DNA of 52,902 nt from Pseudomonadota bacterium (GTDB taxonomy: Bacteria > Myxococcota_A > UBA9160 > SZUA-336), in NCBI GenBank assembly GCA_003247575.1, contig QJZC01000014.1, forward strand, positions 1 to 52,902, given 5' to 3'. The notes beneath the pieces are model-generated. The model did no database searches, was not told where the DNA came from, and saw only the letters and a program-made list of their open reading frames with translations. Within the stretch, counting starts at the first letter, position 1; every line of letters starts with the position of its first letter. A program made the translations under genes and the position numbers. Below are positions 17,470 to 25,779 of the stretch, piece by piece.

Positions 17470-18804
17470 ATGACGAAGCCCCGGTCCTGGGAGCGCGCAG
17501 CTCGCGTGTTCTGGGCCGGGGCTTTCCTGTCTCTGGCGTCGCTGATCACGACCGCCTTACCCCTCTCGTGCCGGCCGGGCGCCCGCGATCGACCGATCGC
17601 GGAGCCGCGCGAGGGGCGGTCCGGCAGCTCTGCGGTACTCGCGGCGGAGCCCTTCCCGCTGCCCCTCCCACTCGGATTCCCCGAGCCTGAGATCCCAGCC
17701 GAGAATCCACTCACGCCCGCGAAAATCGAGCTCGGGCGCAGGTTGTTCTACGACCCGCGTCTCTCCGGGCCCGGCAACGTGTCCTGTAGCTCGTGTCACC
17801 GTCAGGAGCTCGCCTTCACCGATGGACTCCCGCGCGCCGTCGGCGCAACCGGCTCCCTGCACCCGCGTAGCGCTCAGAGCCTCGTGAACGTCGTCTACCG
17901 GCCGCGTCTGGGTTGGGCAGAGCCTGAGCTAGAATCCCTCGAGGAACAGCTCCTGACGCCGCTCTTCAATCGACAGCCCATCGAGATGGGCCTCGGAGGG
18001 CGCAAGGAGGAGGTGCTTGCCCGCCTCGCTGCAGACCCCACCTATCGCACCCTGCTCGGGCGCGCATTTCCGGACGACCCGCGCCCGCTTCGCCTCGAGC
18101 AGATTCGGCGGGCGCTCGCCAGCTTCGAACGCAGCCTGATCTCCGGCAACTCCCCGTACGACCGACTGCTGTTCCGCGACGAGCGCAGCGCACTGTCAGC
18201 GCAGGCGAAGCGCGGCATGCAGCTCTTCTTCTCGGATGCCTTGGCCTGCTCGGAGTGTCACTCCGGGCTCGACTTCGCCGGGCCGATGCGCCAGACCGCG
18301 CGTTCTAGCCTGGCCGAGCAGGTGGTCGGATTCCGGCCTCCGCCACGGCCGGAGTCGGCAGCCGGCGACGAGCAGAGCCCACGGGAGCGGCTATTGAAAG
18401 CGCTGTTCTTCAACACGGCGCTCTACGATGTAGACGGGCTGGGCACCTACCCGATCCCGAATCAGGGCCTCTTCGCGACCACCCGCACCAAGTCGGACAT
18501 GGGGCGCTTCCGCGTGCCGACCCTGCGCAACGTCGCGGTCAGCGCGCCCTATATGCACGATGGCAGTCTCGCGACGCTCGCGGACGTGATCGATCACTAC
18601 GCTTTGGGCGGGCGCGCAGCCGACAACCCGCTGAAGAGCACGCTGATGGGAGGCTTCGAGCTCGCTCCCGGGGATCGCGAGGCCTTGGTCGCATTCCTGG
18701 AGAGCCTGACGGATCGCGGATTCCTGAGCGATCCGCGCTTCGCGGATCCGTTCGCTGCAGAAGCCGCGGAGGCTACAGCCCAAGCTGACGCAAGGGATCC
18801 GTGA
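17470..18804 (+). CDS. Dihaem cytochrome c peroxidase/MauG-type protein
   Basis: Periplasmic dihaem c-type cytochrome of 444 residues. It has an N-terminal hydrophobic segment (FWAGAFLSLASLITTALPL), then LGRRLFYDPRLSGPGNVSC leading into haem site one CSSCH (106-110) and haem site two CSECH (260-264). Family segments SAQSLVNVVYRP, LEEQLLTPLFNRQPIEMG, LRRALASFERSL-like and FRVPTLRNVAVSAPYMHDG mark the CcpA/MauG/MbnH superfamily. Members either reduce hydrogen peroxide or oxidise protein side chains; the sequence does not decide. It follows a TPR protein and overlaps by 32 bases the 3' end of the convergent regulator gene. Confidence 0.9.
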   Translation: MTKPRSWERAARVFWAGAFLSLASLITTALPLSCRPGARDRPIAEPREGRSGSSAVLAAEPFPLPLPLGFPEPEIPAENPLTPAKIELGRRLFYDPRLSGPGNVSCSSCHRQELAFTDGLPRAVGATGSLHPRSAQSLVNVVYRPRLGWAEPELESLEEQLLTPLFNRQPIEMGLGGRKEEVLARLAADPTYRTLLGRAFPDDPRPLRLEQIRRALASFERSLISGNSPYDRLLFRDERSALSAQAKRGMQLFFSDALACSECHSGLDFAGPMRQTARSSLAEQVVGFRPPPRPESAAGDEQSPRERLLKALFFNTALYDVDGLGTYPIPNQGLFATTRTKSDMGRFRVPTLRNVAVSAPYMHDGSLATLADVIDHYALGGRAADNPLKSTLMGGFELAPGDREALVAFLESLTDRGFLSDPRFADPFAAEAAEATAQADARDP

Positions 18805-20218
18805 AGTAGCGCTGACGATCGGGAGGAGTCAGGATCAGGATGCGCCGAATCGTGGCCCGCCCGAAGCGCGGCCAACGCTTGCGCAGACGCTCCGCCACCG
18901 CTTGCGCTTCGGCCTGATGTCCGAGCAACAGTGAGAGAGCCGCGATCATGGCCTGCACCATCACATCTGGAGGGCCGAGCTGCTCGGCGCTCCTCGCGCA
19001 GTCGAGTGCATTCTGGTAGCGCCCGGCCACGAAGTGCACGTGCGCACGTCCCGCGTCGAAGGTCCACGCCATCGGATCCCGAGGACTGAGACGCGACGCC
19101 GCATCGAGGAGCTGCAGCGCAGCGTCGCTGTTTCCCGCGAAGGCGAGCAGGTTCGCGAGCAGCGAGCGTGCGCGCACGGCACTCGGATTGAGCTCGAGGG
19201 AACGCTCCAGCTGTCCGACGGCGGCCTCGCGATCCCCGGCAACCAACGCCGAGTACGCACAGGCGAGCAGGCCCGAAGGATCATCGGGATCCAAGTTTCG
19301 CGCCTGAAAGGAAGAGGACCGGAGCGCGGCCACCGAGCGCTCCGGCGCCGAGCTCCAGCCGTTGAATATATCGGTGTAGTGACTGATGGCGTCGCCGTAC
19401 CACGGCAGCACGAAGCCGGGATCGAGCTTGCGCGCGCGATCGAAATGCTCGCGGGCCTGAACACTGTCGAGCGATGTTCGTCGGTCCAGGTGCCACAGGC
19501 CGAGCAGCGCGTAGTCCCAGGCGTTCAGCTCGCTCGGAGCACGTCGGGAGACCCGGAGCTTCTCGATGCGGAGCACGGCCGGAGCGAGCGCCGAAGCTAC
19601 TCGTAGACTGATGTCCTCCTGCACGTCCCACAGATCCAGCGCATCTGCATCATACGTCTCTACCCAGATCTGCTGTGCGGTCTCGCCATTTACCAGGCTG
19701 ACTCGAGTGCGCGTGCGCGGCCCGTGTCGCTGGATGCTGCCCTCTACCACGTAGCGCGCGCCCAGGACCCGACAGATTTCGCGAGGTGCCATCGCACTGT
19801 TCGCGAGCTGCAAGGTCGAGTTGCGTGAGATCACCGGGAATAGACGCATCATCGAGAGCCGAGTCACCAGATCGTCGAGCAGCCCCGACGAGAAGTATCC
19901 GACGCTCGCCGCGTCCTCCTTGGCGGCCCGCTCCACGAACGGCAGCACCGCCAACACAGGGCCGGTCGGTACCGGGTGCGGCTCCAAACCGGCGGGCGCC
20001 TCCGTCGCCTCCGCGTTTGGCTCGACCATCAGATCCGCGACGTCGACGCCCAACGTCGTCGCGAAGATCCGCATCGTTTCCGGGTGGGGCTGAGTCTGGC
20101 CAAGCTCGGCCCGTCGGATCGTACGCTCATCGACCCCGGCACGACGCGCCATCTCGTCCTGCGAAAAGCCCCTTCTCTTGCGTAGCCGGCGAAGCTTCGC
20201 CGCATCGAGCTCAGACAT
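18773..20218 (-). CDS. XRE-type regulator with FlgO/TolB-like and TPR domains
   Basis: Protein of 481 residues. An N-terminal helix-turn-helix of the XRE/Cro class (RRLRKRRGFSQDEMARRAGV, about 8-60) is followed by a domain beginning AVLPFVERAAKEDAASVGYF and VVEGSIQR (about 88-190). This domain resembles the FlgO/TolB N-terminal fold seen in adenylate-cyclase-like and CadC-like TPR proteins. TPR repeats fill about 240-460. Despite DNA binding there is no membrane span. The start ATG 20218 (MSELDAAKLRRLR) puts the helix-turn-helix at the N-terminus; a longer frame to 20269 is unlikely. It overlaps the end of the cytochrome peroxidase gene tail to tail. Its targets are unknown. Confidence 0.85.
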   Translation of the reverse strand: MSELDAAKLRRLRKRRGFSQDEMARRAGVDERTIRRAELGQTQPHPETMRIFATTLGVDVADLMVEPNAEATEAPAGLEPHPVPTGPVLAVLPFVERAAKEDAASVGYFSSGLLDDLVTRLSMMRLFPVISRNSTLQLANSAMAPREICRVLGARYVVEGSIQRHGPRTRTRVSLVNGETAQQIWVETYDADALDLWDVQEDISLRVASALAPAVLRIEKLRVSRRAPSELNAWDYALLGLWHLDRRTSLDSVQAREHFDRARKLDPGFVLPWYGDAISHYTDIFNGWSSAPERSVAALRSSSFQARNLDPDDPSGLLACAYSALVAGDREAAVGQLERSLELNPSAVRARSLLANLLAFAGNSDAALQLLDAASRLSPRDPMAWTFDAGRAHVHFVAGRYQNALDCARSAEQLGPPDVMVQAMIAALSLLLGHQAEAQAVAERLRKRWPRFGRATIRRILILTPPDRQRYFTDPLRQLGL

Positions 20219-20455
20219 CAAACATCCTTGCCAACGGTTTCTAGCCAATGTGGAAGGAAGTCCCAACACTCAGAGCTCGACTCGAGCCCTACCGCGATCG
20301 GGGCACGACTTGTCCGGAAAGAGTCCTCGGAAATGTACATGCAATGATCCGCTGTCCTCAATACGCTGAAGTCATCGTCGATGTCACGCACGTAAATGTG
20401 TGCACTCCTGTGGCCACATGGTCCCAGCAGCGACAGCCAGCCTGGAGGGAACGCG

Positions 20456-20989
20456 ATGAGCTGCGAAGAGCCACGCCAGTGTTTGCGCGCACGCATGCTT
20501 CACGATGAGCAGCTCATCGACCTGGATGAGTGGGCTGGTCTACACGGTTATCCCAATCCGTTCCCAATCCCTAGTGGAATCACCGCGGCACTATGGAGAC
20601 GCATCAACAAGCTGCCTTTCAAGCTGGCAGGAAAGGTGACGGCAGATCAGCGCATCTGTCTGGTGGTCAAACGTGCGCAGCAGTGTCTCGTGCAGCGGTT
20701 TCCCAATTATGCGGAGCTGGTCCGCCCGGAAGGTGTACGTCTCGCCTTTGCCGTGCCTCTCCAGTCGCGGTCCGCTGGGCAGGCCCACACGCCTCTGTCG
20801 ATCTACTGCGGCCCCTGCGGCTGCCAACCGCTCGTGCTCACGATCGGACTTCCTTCCGAGGTCGGTGGCGCGCGATCAGATTCTCCCATGAGTCTACAGA
20901 TTTCCCACGCGGCCCTGGACTCGAACACTCCACGGGCACGTGTCCAGCGTGTTCGTCGCACATATCTGCGGCTCTACACAGAGCTCTAG
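20456..20989 (+). CDS. Hypothetical protein
   Basis: Protein of 177 residues that I do not recognise. It begins MSCEEPRQCLRARMLHDEQL behind a strong GGAGGGA (20444-20450). It has a region rich in aromatic and proline residues (WAGLHGYPNPFPIPSGI), then KVTADQRICLVVKRAQQC, and a YCGPCGC cysteine cluster that could bind metal. No signal peptide or transmembrane span is evident. It is divergent from the XRE-TPR regulator. Its last 96 bases overlap the convergent gene, so the true C-terminus could be shorter in relatives. The ribosome-binding site is the main support for its being real. Confidence 0.55.
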   Translation: MSCEEPRQCLRARMLHDEQLIDLDEWAGLHGYPNPFPIPSGITAALWRRINKLPFKLAGKVTADQRICLVVKRAQQCLVQRFPNYAELVRPEGVRLAFAVPLQSRSAGQAHTPLSIYCGPCGCQPLVLTIGLPSEVGGARSDSPMSLQISHAALDSNTPRARVQRVRRTYLRLYTEL

Positions 20990-21643
20990 CAGCTCGTTCT
21001 CATCCTGCTCCTGCTCCTGTGCCGTAACCAGCAAGCCAGCGCAGTAGTCTTCGCGCGAGACAGCCAGCAGCGAATCCGCAGGGAGTTCGAGCGTATTCGG
21101 GCCGCCTGCGTCGGCGAACGGATCGACGATCGCCCCGCTGCGGAGCGCCAGCTGCACGGTCGCCAGCGCTCGCAGCGCGTCCTCGACGGGAACCGCGTCG
21201 AAGACGAGCGTACCCTCCGCGTCCGTCACGAGGCGCACCAGTGTAACCTCGAGAGGCGGCCCACAGGTCCAGCTGCGCCAATCGTCTCGGCGGCAGCTGA
21301 GCTCCCGGTGAAGCTCCCAGCGCGGCCGCACGAGGTGTGGAGCGAGCTCGACCTCGGCGTAGACCCTACCCGCCGCATCCTCACAGGCGAGCGGAGAGCC
21401 AGACGCCACGGGCTCGGTGAGCCATGGATATCGCTTTCGCAGCGAGGCCTCGAGCGTTCGCCGCGCCCAGCGCCCCAGTTCCACGAGACTGCAATCGTCG
21501 GGCAGCTCGATCGCAGCGGCGGCCTCCACCAGGGGCGAATCCGCAACACGTACCTCCTCGGGCCCGTTCTGCTCCGCCCACGCGCCCAGGGCCAAGGCCC
21601 AAGTCAGCGCGGCGGCGACCCAGACACTCCTGGCCCGCATCAT
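20894..21643 (-). CDS. Exported protein of unknown function
   Basis: Protein of 249 residues with a typical signal peptide (MMRARSVWVAAALTWALALGAWA) and no membrane span after cleavage. The mature part holds several cysteines (DDCSLVEL, ACEDAAGR, LSCRRDDW, WTCGPPLEV, EDYCAGLL, ELCVEPQICATN, DTCPWSV), which suggests disulfide-stabilised folding in the periplasm or outside the cell. No family is recognised. The upstream purine-rich stretch GGAGGAGGGCGAGGTG supplies ribosome-binding sites for the ATG at 21643. The open frame reaches 21754 but the extra part is not signal-like. It overlaps the end of the convergent hypothetical gene. Confidence 0.72.
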   Translation of the reverse strand: MMRARSVWVAAALTWALALGAWAEQNGPEEVRVADSPLVEAAAAIELPDDCSLVELGRWARRTLEASLRKRYPWLTEPVASGSPLACEDAAGRVYAEVELAPHLVRPRWELHRELSCRRDDWRSWTCGPPLEVTLVRLVTDAEGTLVFDAVPVEDALRALATVQLALRSGAIVDPFADAGGPNTLELPADSLLAVSREDYCAGLLVTAQEQEQDENELLELCVEPQICATNTLDTCPWSVRVQGRVGNL

Positions 21644-21743
21644 GTCCCGTCGCACCTCGCCCTCCTCCACGTTCGCCCGCGAGCCCCTCGCCTGCGCGCA
21701 ACCTTGACTGGTCCTCGGATGGCCGTCGAGGGAAAATGAGGCC

Positions 21744-22016
21744 TTGGCAACCACGACCCCTCACGAACGCGCGCAGCTCGAGCGTGCCCAAGGACGCTGG
21801 GAGCTCGTCGTCTCGGAGGACCCCTGCGCCTCCGAGCGGCTCGAAAAGGTGCGACGCGCGCTCCGGCTGAAGCGCTTCGAACGCAGCGAGCTGGCGAGCA
21901 AGCTTCCCGGAACCGTTCGACGTGGCGCATACATCGATCTCCTGCCCCTGCTCGAGCGGCTACGCGCCGCGGGTCTGGCGGCGGACCTGGTCGAACGACG
22001 CGGAGGTTCCGAGTGA
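21744..22016 (+). CDS. Small protein, possibly L7/L12 C-domain-like, coupled to SDR
   Basis: Protein of 90 residues with a TTG start (MATTTPHERAQLERA). The core WELVVSEDP...RLEKVRRALRL...KLPGTVRRGAY...LLERLRAAGLAADLVER has the strand-helix-helix-strand spacing of the ribosomal L7/L12 C-terminal or ClpS-like fold. This is only a pattern resemblance. Its TGA overlaps the GTG start of the following SDR (GTGA), so the two are translated together. No catalytic residues are visible. A non-ribosomal regulatory or partner-binding role is possible. Confidence 0.6.
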   Translation: MATTTPHERAQLERAQGRWELVVSEDPCASERLEKVRRALRLKRFERSELASKLPGTVRRGAYIDLLPLLERLRAAGLAADLVERRGGSE

Positions 22017-22882
22017 AGCACGCCCTCGTCACCGGCACGAGCTCTGGCATCGGGCTCGCAACCAGCCTGCACTTCGCGCGGCACGGCTATCACGTGTACG
22101 CAACGATGCGTGCCCCTGCGAAGGCGGCCGAGCTGCTGGCAGCGCGCGATCGCGAGAAGCTGCCGATCGACGTTCTGCCGCTGGATGTCACCGAGCTTGC
22201 CTCAGTACGCGATTGCCTGGAGTCGATCCACGCAGGGTGTGATGCGCTCGATGTGCTGGTGAACAACTCTGGACTCGGGGCAGCCGGTCCGCTGGAGGAG
22301 CTCTCCGAAGAGGAGCATCGCGCGATCTTCGAGGTCAACTACTTCGGTGCGATCCGACTCGTGCAGGGTGTCCTCCCCCGGATGCGTGCGCGCCGCCAGG
22401 GCGCGATCATCAACGTTTCGTCGGTGATCGGTCGTGTCCCACTCGTGGGCCAAGCGGCCTATGCAGCATCGAAGCATGCCCTGGAAGCGGCCACAGAGGT
22501 ACTGGCCCAAGAGCTGGTCGCCCACGGTGTCCGCGTCGCCCTCGTCGAGCCCGGCGTGTTCCAGACCAAGATCTGGGAGAACAGCGAAGCCACCACGCAC
22601 TATGACAAGGCGTCGCCTTACCGGGCCGCCATGCGCCGCAACGGTCGGTTCTACGGCCGCTTGCGCAAGACCGCAGGTGACCCCAACGAGGTCGCCGAGA
22701 CGATCTTCAGAGCAGCGAACGAGGGAACGGCCAAGCTGCGCCACCCCGTCGGCTGGGATGCGAAGCAGCTGATCTCTGGGCGCTACAAGATCAGCGACGA
22801 AGAGTGGGTGGATCTCTGCAACGACCTGAGCGACGCTGAATACGGGGAACGCTTCCAGCGCTACTTTGGCATCGACATCTGA
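22013..22882 (+). CDS. Short-chain dehydrogenase/reductase
   Basis: Classical SDR of 289 residues. It opens with the cofactor motif ALVTGTSSGIGLATSLHFA, then VLVNNSGLGAAG, and has catalytic Ser in INVSSVIGRV and Tyr/Lys in AAYAASKHALEAATE. VEPGVFQTKIW follows. The extended C-terminus (about residues 200-289) resembles SDRs acting on retinol, steroids or other lipophilic alcohols rather than the short FabG type, but the substrate is inference. GTG start at 22013, coupled by a four-base overlap to the small upstream protein. No other metabolic gene is adjacent. Confidence 0.88.
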   Translation: MKHALVTGTSSGIGLATSLHFARHGYHVYATMRAPAKAAELLAARDREKLPIDVLPLDVTELASVRDCLESIHAGCDALDVLVNNSGLGAAGPLEELSEEEHRAIFEVNYFGAIRLVQGVLPRMRARRQGAIINVSSVIGRVPLVGQAAYAASKHALEAATEVLAQELVAHGVRVALVEPGVFQTKIWENSEATTHYDKASPYRAAMRRNGRFYGRLRKTAGDPNEVAETIFRAANEGTAKLRHPVGWDAKQLISGRYKISDEEWVDLCNDLSDAEYGERFQRYFGIDI

Positions 22883-22921
22883 GCCCGAGAGCCGAGCCCA
22901 GGCTACTCCTCGTCGTCCGAC

Positions 22922-23806
22922 CTACTCGTCGTCCGAGTCGGATTCTTCTTCAGACTTGGACTCCGGATCCCCCACCTCGCCCGTCAGCAGCCGGATCCTC
23001 GCCTGAACCGTCTTGAACAGCTCGCGGGGCATGACGGGCTCCGGCTTCACGGCCGGCATGGACACCTGCGTGATTCGAGTCTTCGCGTTCTCGATGCGCT
23101 CGTCAGGGACCGGATGCGTGCGCAGAAAGGCAGGAATCCCCCCACCTCCACCTTCCGCCTTGATCCGCTCGAAGAACGTCGCGAGCGCGTTCGGGTCGTA
23201 GCCGGCCTTGACCATCGTGTCGATCGCCATCGCATCCGACTCGCGCTCCGCATCCCGAGTGAAGCTCGTCACGTACGCAGACGCGCCGATGTTGCTCAGG
23301 ATCGCAGTGGTATTGCGCGCGGCGCGCCGGCCACTCACGATGGCTACGGCAAGCCCGAGCAAGCGGGTCACGAAGTTGACCCGCTCGTTGACGGGATTCT
23401 GCTTCGCCAAGTGACGTCCGTTGACGTGACCGATCTCGTGCGCCAGCACACCCGCGAGCTCGTCGACCGAGCCGGCCGCGAGGATGGTGCCGGTATTCAC
23501 GAAGATCGCCCCACCGAATGTGGCGAAGGCGTTCAGGGACTCGTCCTCGATCACGTCGAAGCTGATGTCGAAGGGCGACGGCCCGGCCGCGTCGACCAGC
23601 AAGCCACCGAGCTTGCGGACGTAGAGGACGATGTCGCGATTGCGCACGGGCTTCAGGCTACGCTTGACCTCGGAGCGCGCCTGCCGGCCGATCTGGATCT
23701 CTTCTTGGACACTCAACACGCGCGCGGACGTGCAACCCGTCGCCGAAGAGAGCGCCAGGATCAGACAGCTCGCCACGACGCGCCGAAGGCTCAGAATCGG
23801 ACGCAT
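22922..23806 (-). CDS. M48-family metalloprotease lipoprotein
   Basis: Periplasmic zinc peptidase of 294 residues. The signal peptide ends in a lipobox (LSSATGC, Cys25), so the protein is predicted to be membrane-anchored. The zinc site is HEIGH (123-127) with a distal Glu in RDAERESDA; FATFGGAIFVNTG and FLRTHPVPDERI are typical of M48 proteins such as BepA/YfgC and LoiP, which act in outer-membrane protein quality control. The C-terminus is an acidic tail (ESKSEEESDSDDE). A short tandem duplication at 22903-22936 covers the last codons and the stop, so the tail may vary in length. It lies 99 bases downstream of the zinc-finger histone gene on the same strand. Confidence 0.9.
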   Translation of the reverse strand: MRPILSLRRVVASCLILALSSATGCTSARVLSVQEEIQIGRQARSEVKRSLKPVRNRDIVLYVRKLGGLLVDAAGPSPFDISFDVIEDESLNAFATFGGAIFVNTGTILAAGSVDELAGVLAHEIGHVNGRHLAKQNPVNERVNFVTRLLGLAVAIVSGRRAARNTTAILSNIGASAYVTSFTRDAERESDAMAIDTMVKAGYDPNALATFFERIKAEGGGGGIPAFLRTHPVPDERIENAKTRITQVSMPAVKPEPVMPRELFKTVQARIRLLTGEVGDPESKSEEESDSDDE

Positions 23807-23905
23807 GGTTTCGGTCTCCTCAGTTGTTGCCCGCCAGCGCCAGCGACCGCTCTCCTTGCAGTCCCCGGCGCTCAGTGTACTGGCTGTCGGCGCGCAGGGC
23901 TACCG

Positions 23906-24472
23906 CTACCTGAAGCTCGATACACGCGGAACATCGCGTTCCAGAACGGTTTTTCTCTCGGCCTCCTGGGCCTTCTCGATGGCGCGATCGCAGATCTCAC
24001 GCACGTGATCGGACAGGATGCCGGCGACCGCGTCGGCGGTCTTCATGCCCGCGACCTCTCGGATGTAGTCCTTGACCTTGGAGACCACGATCAGAATCTC
24101 CTTCTCACCCGCCGCGGGCTGCGCACGGGGAGTGGCTGCAGCATCGCTCGCACCCCGACCGGGAATGATACGCCGTGGCGTACGTGCGACCTCGGGAGTC
24201 GCGCCCGGGCCTTGGGCGGGGGCAGTCTGCCCTGCTCGCTCCTCCTTGCGCGCCGCCTCGGCAGCCGCAGCCGCCGAAGGCGCAACCTCTTCGATGGCCC
24301 AAGCATCGCGATGGCGCATGACGGGCACATGGGCATCCCAACAGGAGGTCGAACAGAAGGCGAGACCGGTGCGCTTGCGATTGCAGGTGCTCACGCTGCA
24401 AACCCAATACACCTGCCGAAAGCCAATGTCCTTCTTGCACACACTACAGCGACGCCAGCGGGATTCATCCAT
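23906..24472 (-). CDS. Zinc-finger protein with C-terminal histone fold
   Basis: Protein of 188 residues in two parts. Residues 9-54 carry a cysteine/histidine cluster (Cys9, Cys12, Cys25, Cys30, Cys40, Cys44, His48, His54), a treble-clef or MYND/ZZ-like zinc finger. Residues 60-122 are a proline/alanine-rich linker. Residues 126-182 (VVSKVKDYIREVAGMKTADA, then VAGILSDHVREICDRAIEKA and RKTVLERDV) show the short helix, long helix, RKTV loop and following turn of singlet bacterial histones such as that of Bdellovibrio. The third helix looks truncated. It would act in the cytoplasm on DNA, RNA or a protein partner; the finger may set specificity. ATG at 24472. Histone assignment is by pattern and needs a profile search. 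Confidence 0.7.
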   Translation of the reverse strand: MDESRWRRCSVCKKDIGFRQVYWVCSVSTCNRKRTGLAFCSTSCWDAHVPVMRHRDAWAIEEVAPSAAAAAEAARKEERAGQTAPAQGPGATPEVARTPRRIIPGRGASDAAATPRAQPAAGEKEILIVVSKVKDYIREVAGMKTADAVAGILSDHVREICDRAIEKAQEAERKTVLERDVPRVSSFR

Positions 24473-24601
24473 GGTCGCGTATGGTACATGGAGGCCCCAC
24501 GGTCTGCGAGCGAGCAGCCGTCCGGGGCCTCCGGCCAGGGGCGCATCGCACCCAAGTCTGGAATCGGGCACACTCGGGGGTCCCATCACGGAGCGTACGG
24601 A

Positions 24602-24931
24602 ATGCCCCCAACACGCCGATCGGACTCCCCGCCGGAAGCAGGCCGAACCAAGGCTGAAGGATCGGAAGCCACAGGCTCGGCGTCCAGCAACATCCGACAG
24701 CTGCCCGTCCGACGCCCAGCGCGCGGACGCCTCGGGCGCATCCGGCAGAGCGTACTCGGCGAGCTGCGATCACGCCCCTTCGGCTACGTGGTCTTCGCCT
24801 GCTTCGCGCTGGCCGGCCCGTTCGTGGTGCAGTTCCTCTTCCCCGAAGTCTCCCCGCTCGTCGGGCTGGTCGGAGGGATCTGCTTCGGCGCCTACGCTGC
24901 ACTCTGCGCGGTTCCGCAGAAGTTCCTCTAG
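24602..24931 (+). CDS. Small membrane protein
   Basis: Protein of 109 residues, unknown family. The first 55 residues are hydrophilic and arginine-rich (RQLPVRRPARGRLGRIRQS). The C-terminal half forms two membrane spans, FGYVVFACFALAGPFVVQFL and VGLVGGICFGAYAALCAV, ending PQKFL. GGAG sits eight bases before the ATG. It is divergent from the zinc-finger histone gene, sharing a 129-base intergenic region. The basic N-terminal tail would face the cytoplasm. Confidence 0.6.
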   Translation: MPPTRRSDSPPEAGRTKAEGSEATGSASSNIRQLPVRRPARGRLGRIRQSVLGELRSRPFGYVVFACFALAGPFVVQFLFPEVSPLVGLVGGICFGAYAALCAVPQKFL

Positions 24932-25064
24932 CGGCGAAGACCAGACGCGCGCATCCATTGCGCCCGTACGAACCCAAAGGGTCGCGAACTCTTGGGCTTG
25001 CCGGGCCGAAGCTTTCAGGTCGGCCTGGGTACCGTCGACCGTCGTGGGAAGCGGTGAGAGCTTC

Positions 25065-25454
25065 CTAGGGTGAGATCGTTTCGATGTCATACTCGCGCAG
25101 CTTCGGATCTGCAGTCAGAACGGGGACAGACTCGAGCTGAGACTGAGCGATGATCAGTCGGTCGAATGGATCTCGGTGATGAAGCGGCAAAGCAGCCACT
25201 CGAAGAGCATGCGCATGAACGACTGGAAGAGGACTAGTCGCGCTGATCTGCATGCGCGAGGGAACGTACTCGCTTGGAGGCGCTGGAAGGGGAAGCTTGC
25301 CGAGCGCATACTTGATGGCGATCTCCCATGCGCTCGCGGCTGAGAGCAACACATCGGTGTCCGGGTCTTCGAGACGCAAGCGTAGTCCCTCGGAGAATCG
25401 CTCCGGATCCGTCTGCAACCAAAGCCAGCAGTGCGTGTCGACCAGGAGCCTCAT
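25065..25454 (-). CDS. PIN-domain toxin (VapC-like)
   Basis: Ribonuclease-type toxin of 129 residues with a complete set of PIN acidic residues: Asp6 in LLVDTHCWLWL, Glu in SAASAWEIAIK, Asp in HHRDPFDRLIIAQ and Asp in VLTADPKLREYD. The WEIAIK and HRDPFDRLI signatures place it in the Sll0205-like PIN group. VapC toxins usually cut tRNA or rRNA. It starts inside the stop of the antitoxin gene (ATGA overlap), the standard arrangement. Both genes look intact. Confidence 0.9.
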   Translation of the reverse strand: MRLLVDTHCWLWLQTDPERFSEGLRLRLEDPDTDVLLSAASAWEIAIKYALGKLPLPAPPSEYVPSRMQISATSPLPVVHAHALRVAALPLHHRDPFDRLIIAQSQLESVPVLTADPKLREYDIETISP

Positions 25455-25681
25455 CCCTCGAATGTCGAGAGCACCGTGTCATCGAGCGGGGCGTCGAAAT
25501 CATCGGGAACCTCGAATCGCCCCCGATCCGTTCCGAGAACCCGGCGAACTCTCTCACGGATTGGCACGAGCTTGGCCACCGGCTTACCGGCCCGCGCGAT
25601 CACGATCTCTTCGCCTGCTGCAACCCGCAAGAGGAGCTGCGAGAGCCGAGTCTTCGCCTCGTGGATGTTGACTTCTGTCAT
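25451..25681 (-). CDS. Phd/YefM-type antitoxin
   Basis: Antitoxin of 76 residues, MTEVNIHEAKTRLSQLLLRV followed by GEEIVIARAGKPVAKLVPI, the standard Phd/YefM fold that binds the operator and wraps the toxin with its C-terminal tail (FDAPLDDTVLSTFEG). The start at ATG 25681 removes a long upstream extension with no family similarity. Its stop overlaps the start of the PIN toxin. Autoregulation by the antitoxin is expected; no operator was resolved. Confidence 0.9.
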   Translation of the reverse strand: MTEVNIHEAKTRLSQLLLRVAAGEEIVIARAGKPVAKLVPIRERVRRVLGTDRGRFEVPDDFDAPLDDTVLSTFEG

Positions 25682-25779
25682 TGGATCTAAACTAGACCAT
25701 GGACTAAGCCAAGACAACCCGCAGGCATGGCTCGTGGCATGCTTGGCGACCATCTGCTGCAAAGAGGAGCTCACCGTGA

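Noticed and set aside
24091..24440. Alternative frames over the linker of the zinc-finger histone gene
   Set aside because: The linker is alanine/proline-rich and opens several frames, but only the listed frame connects the zinc ligands to the histone-like segment.
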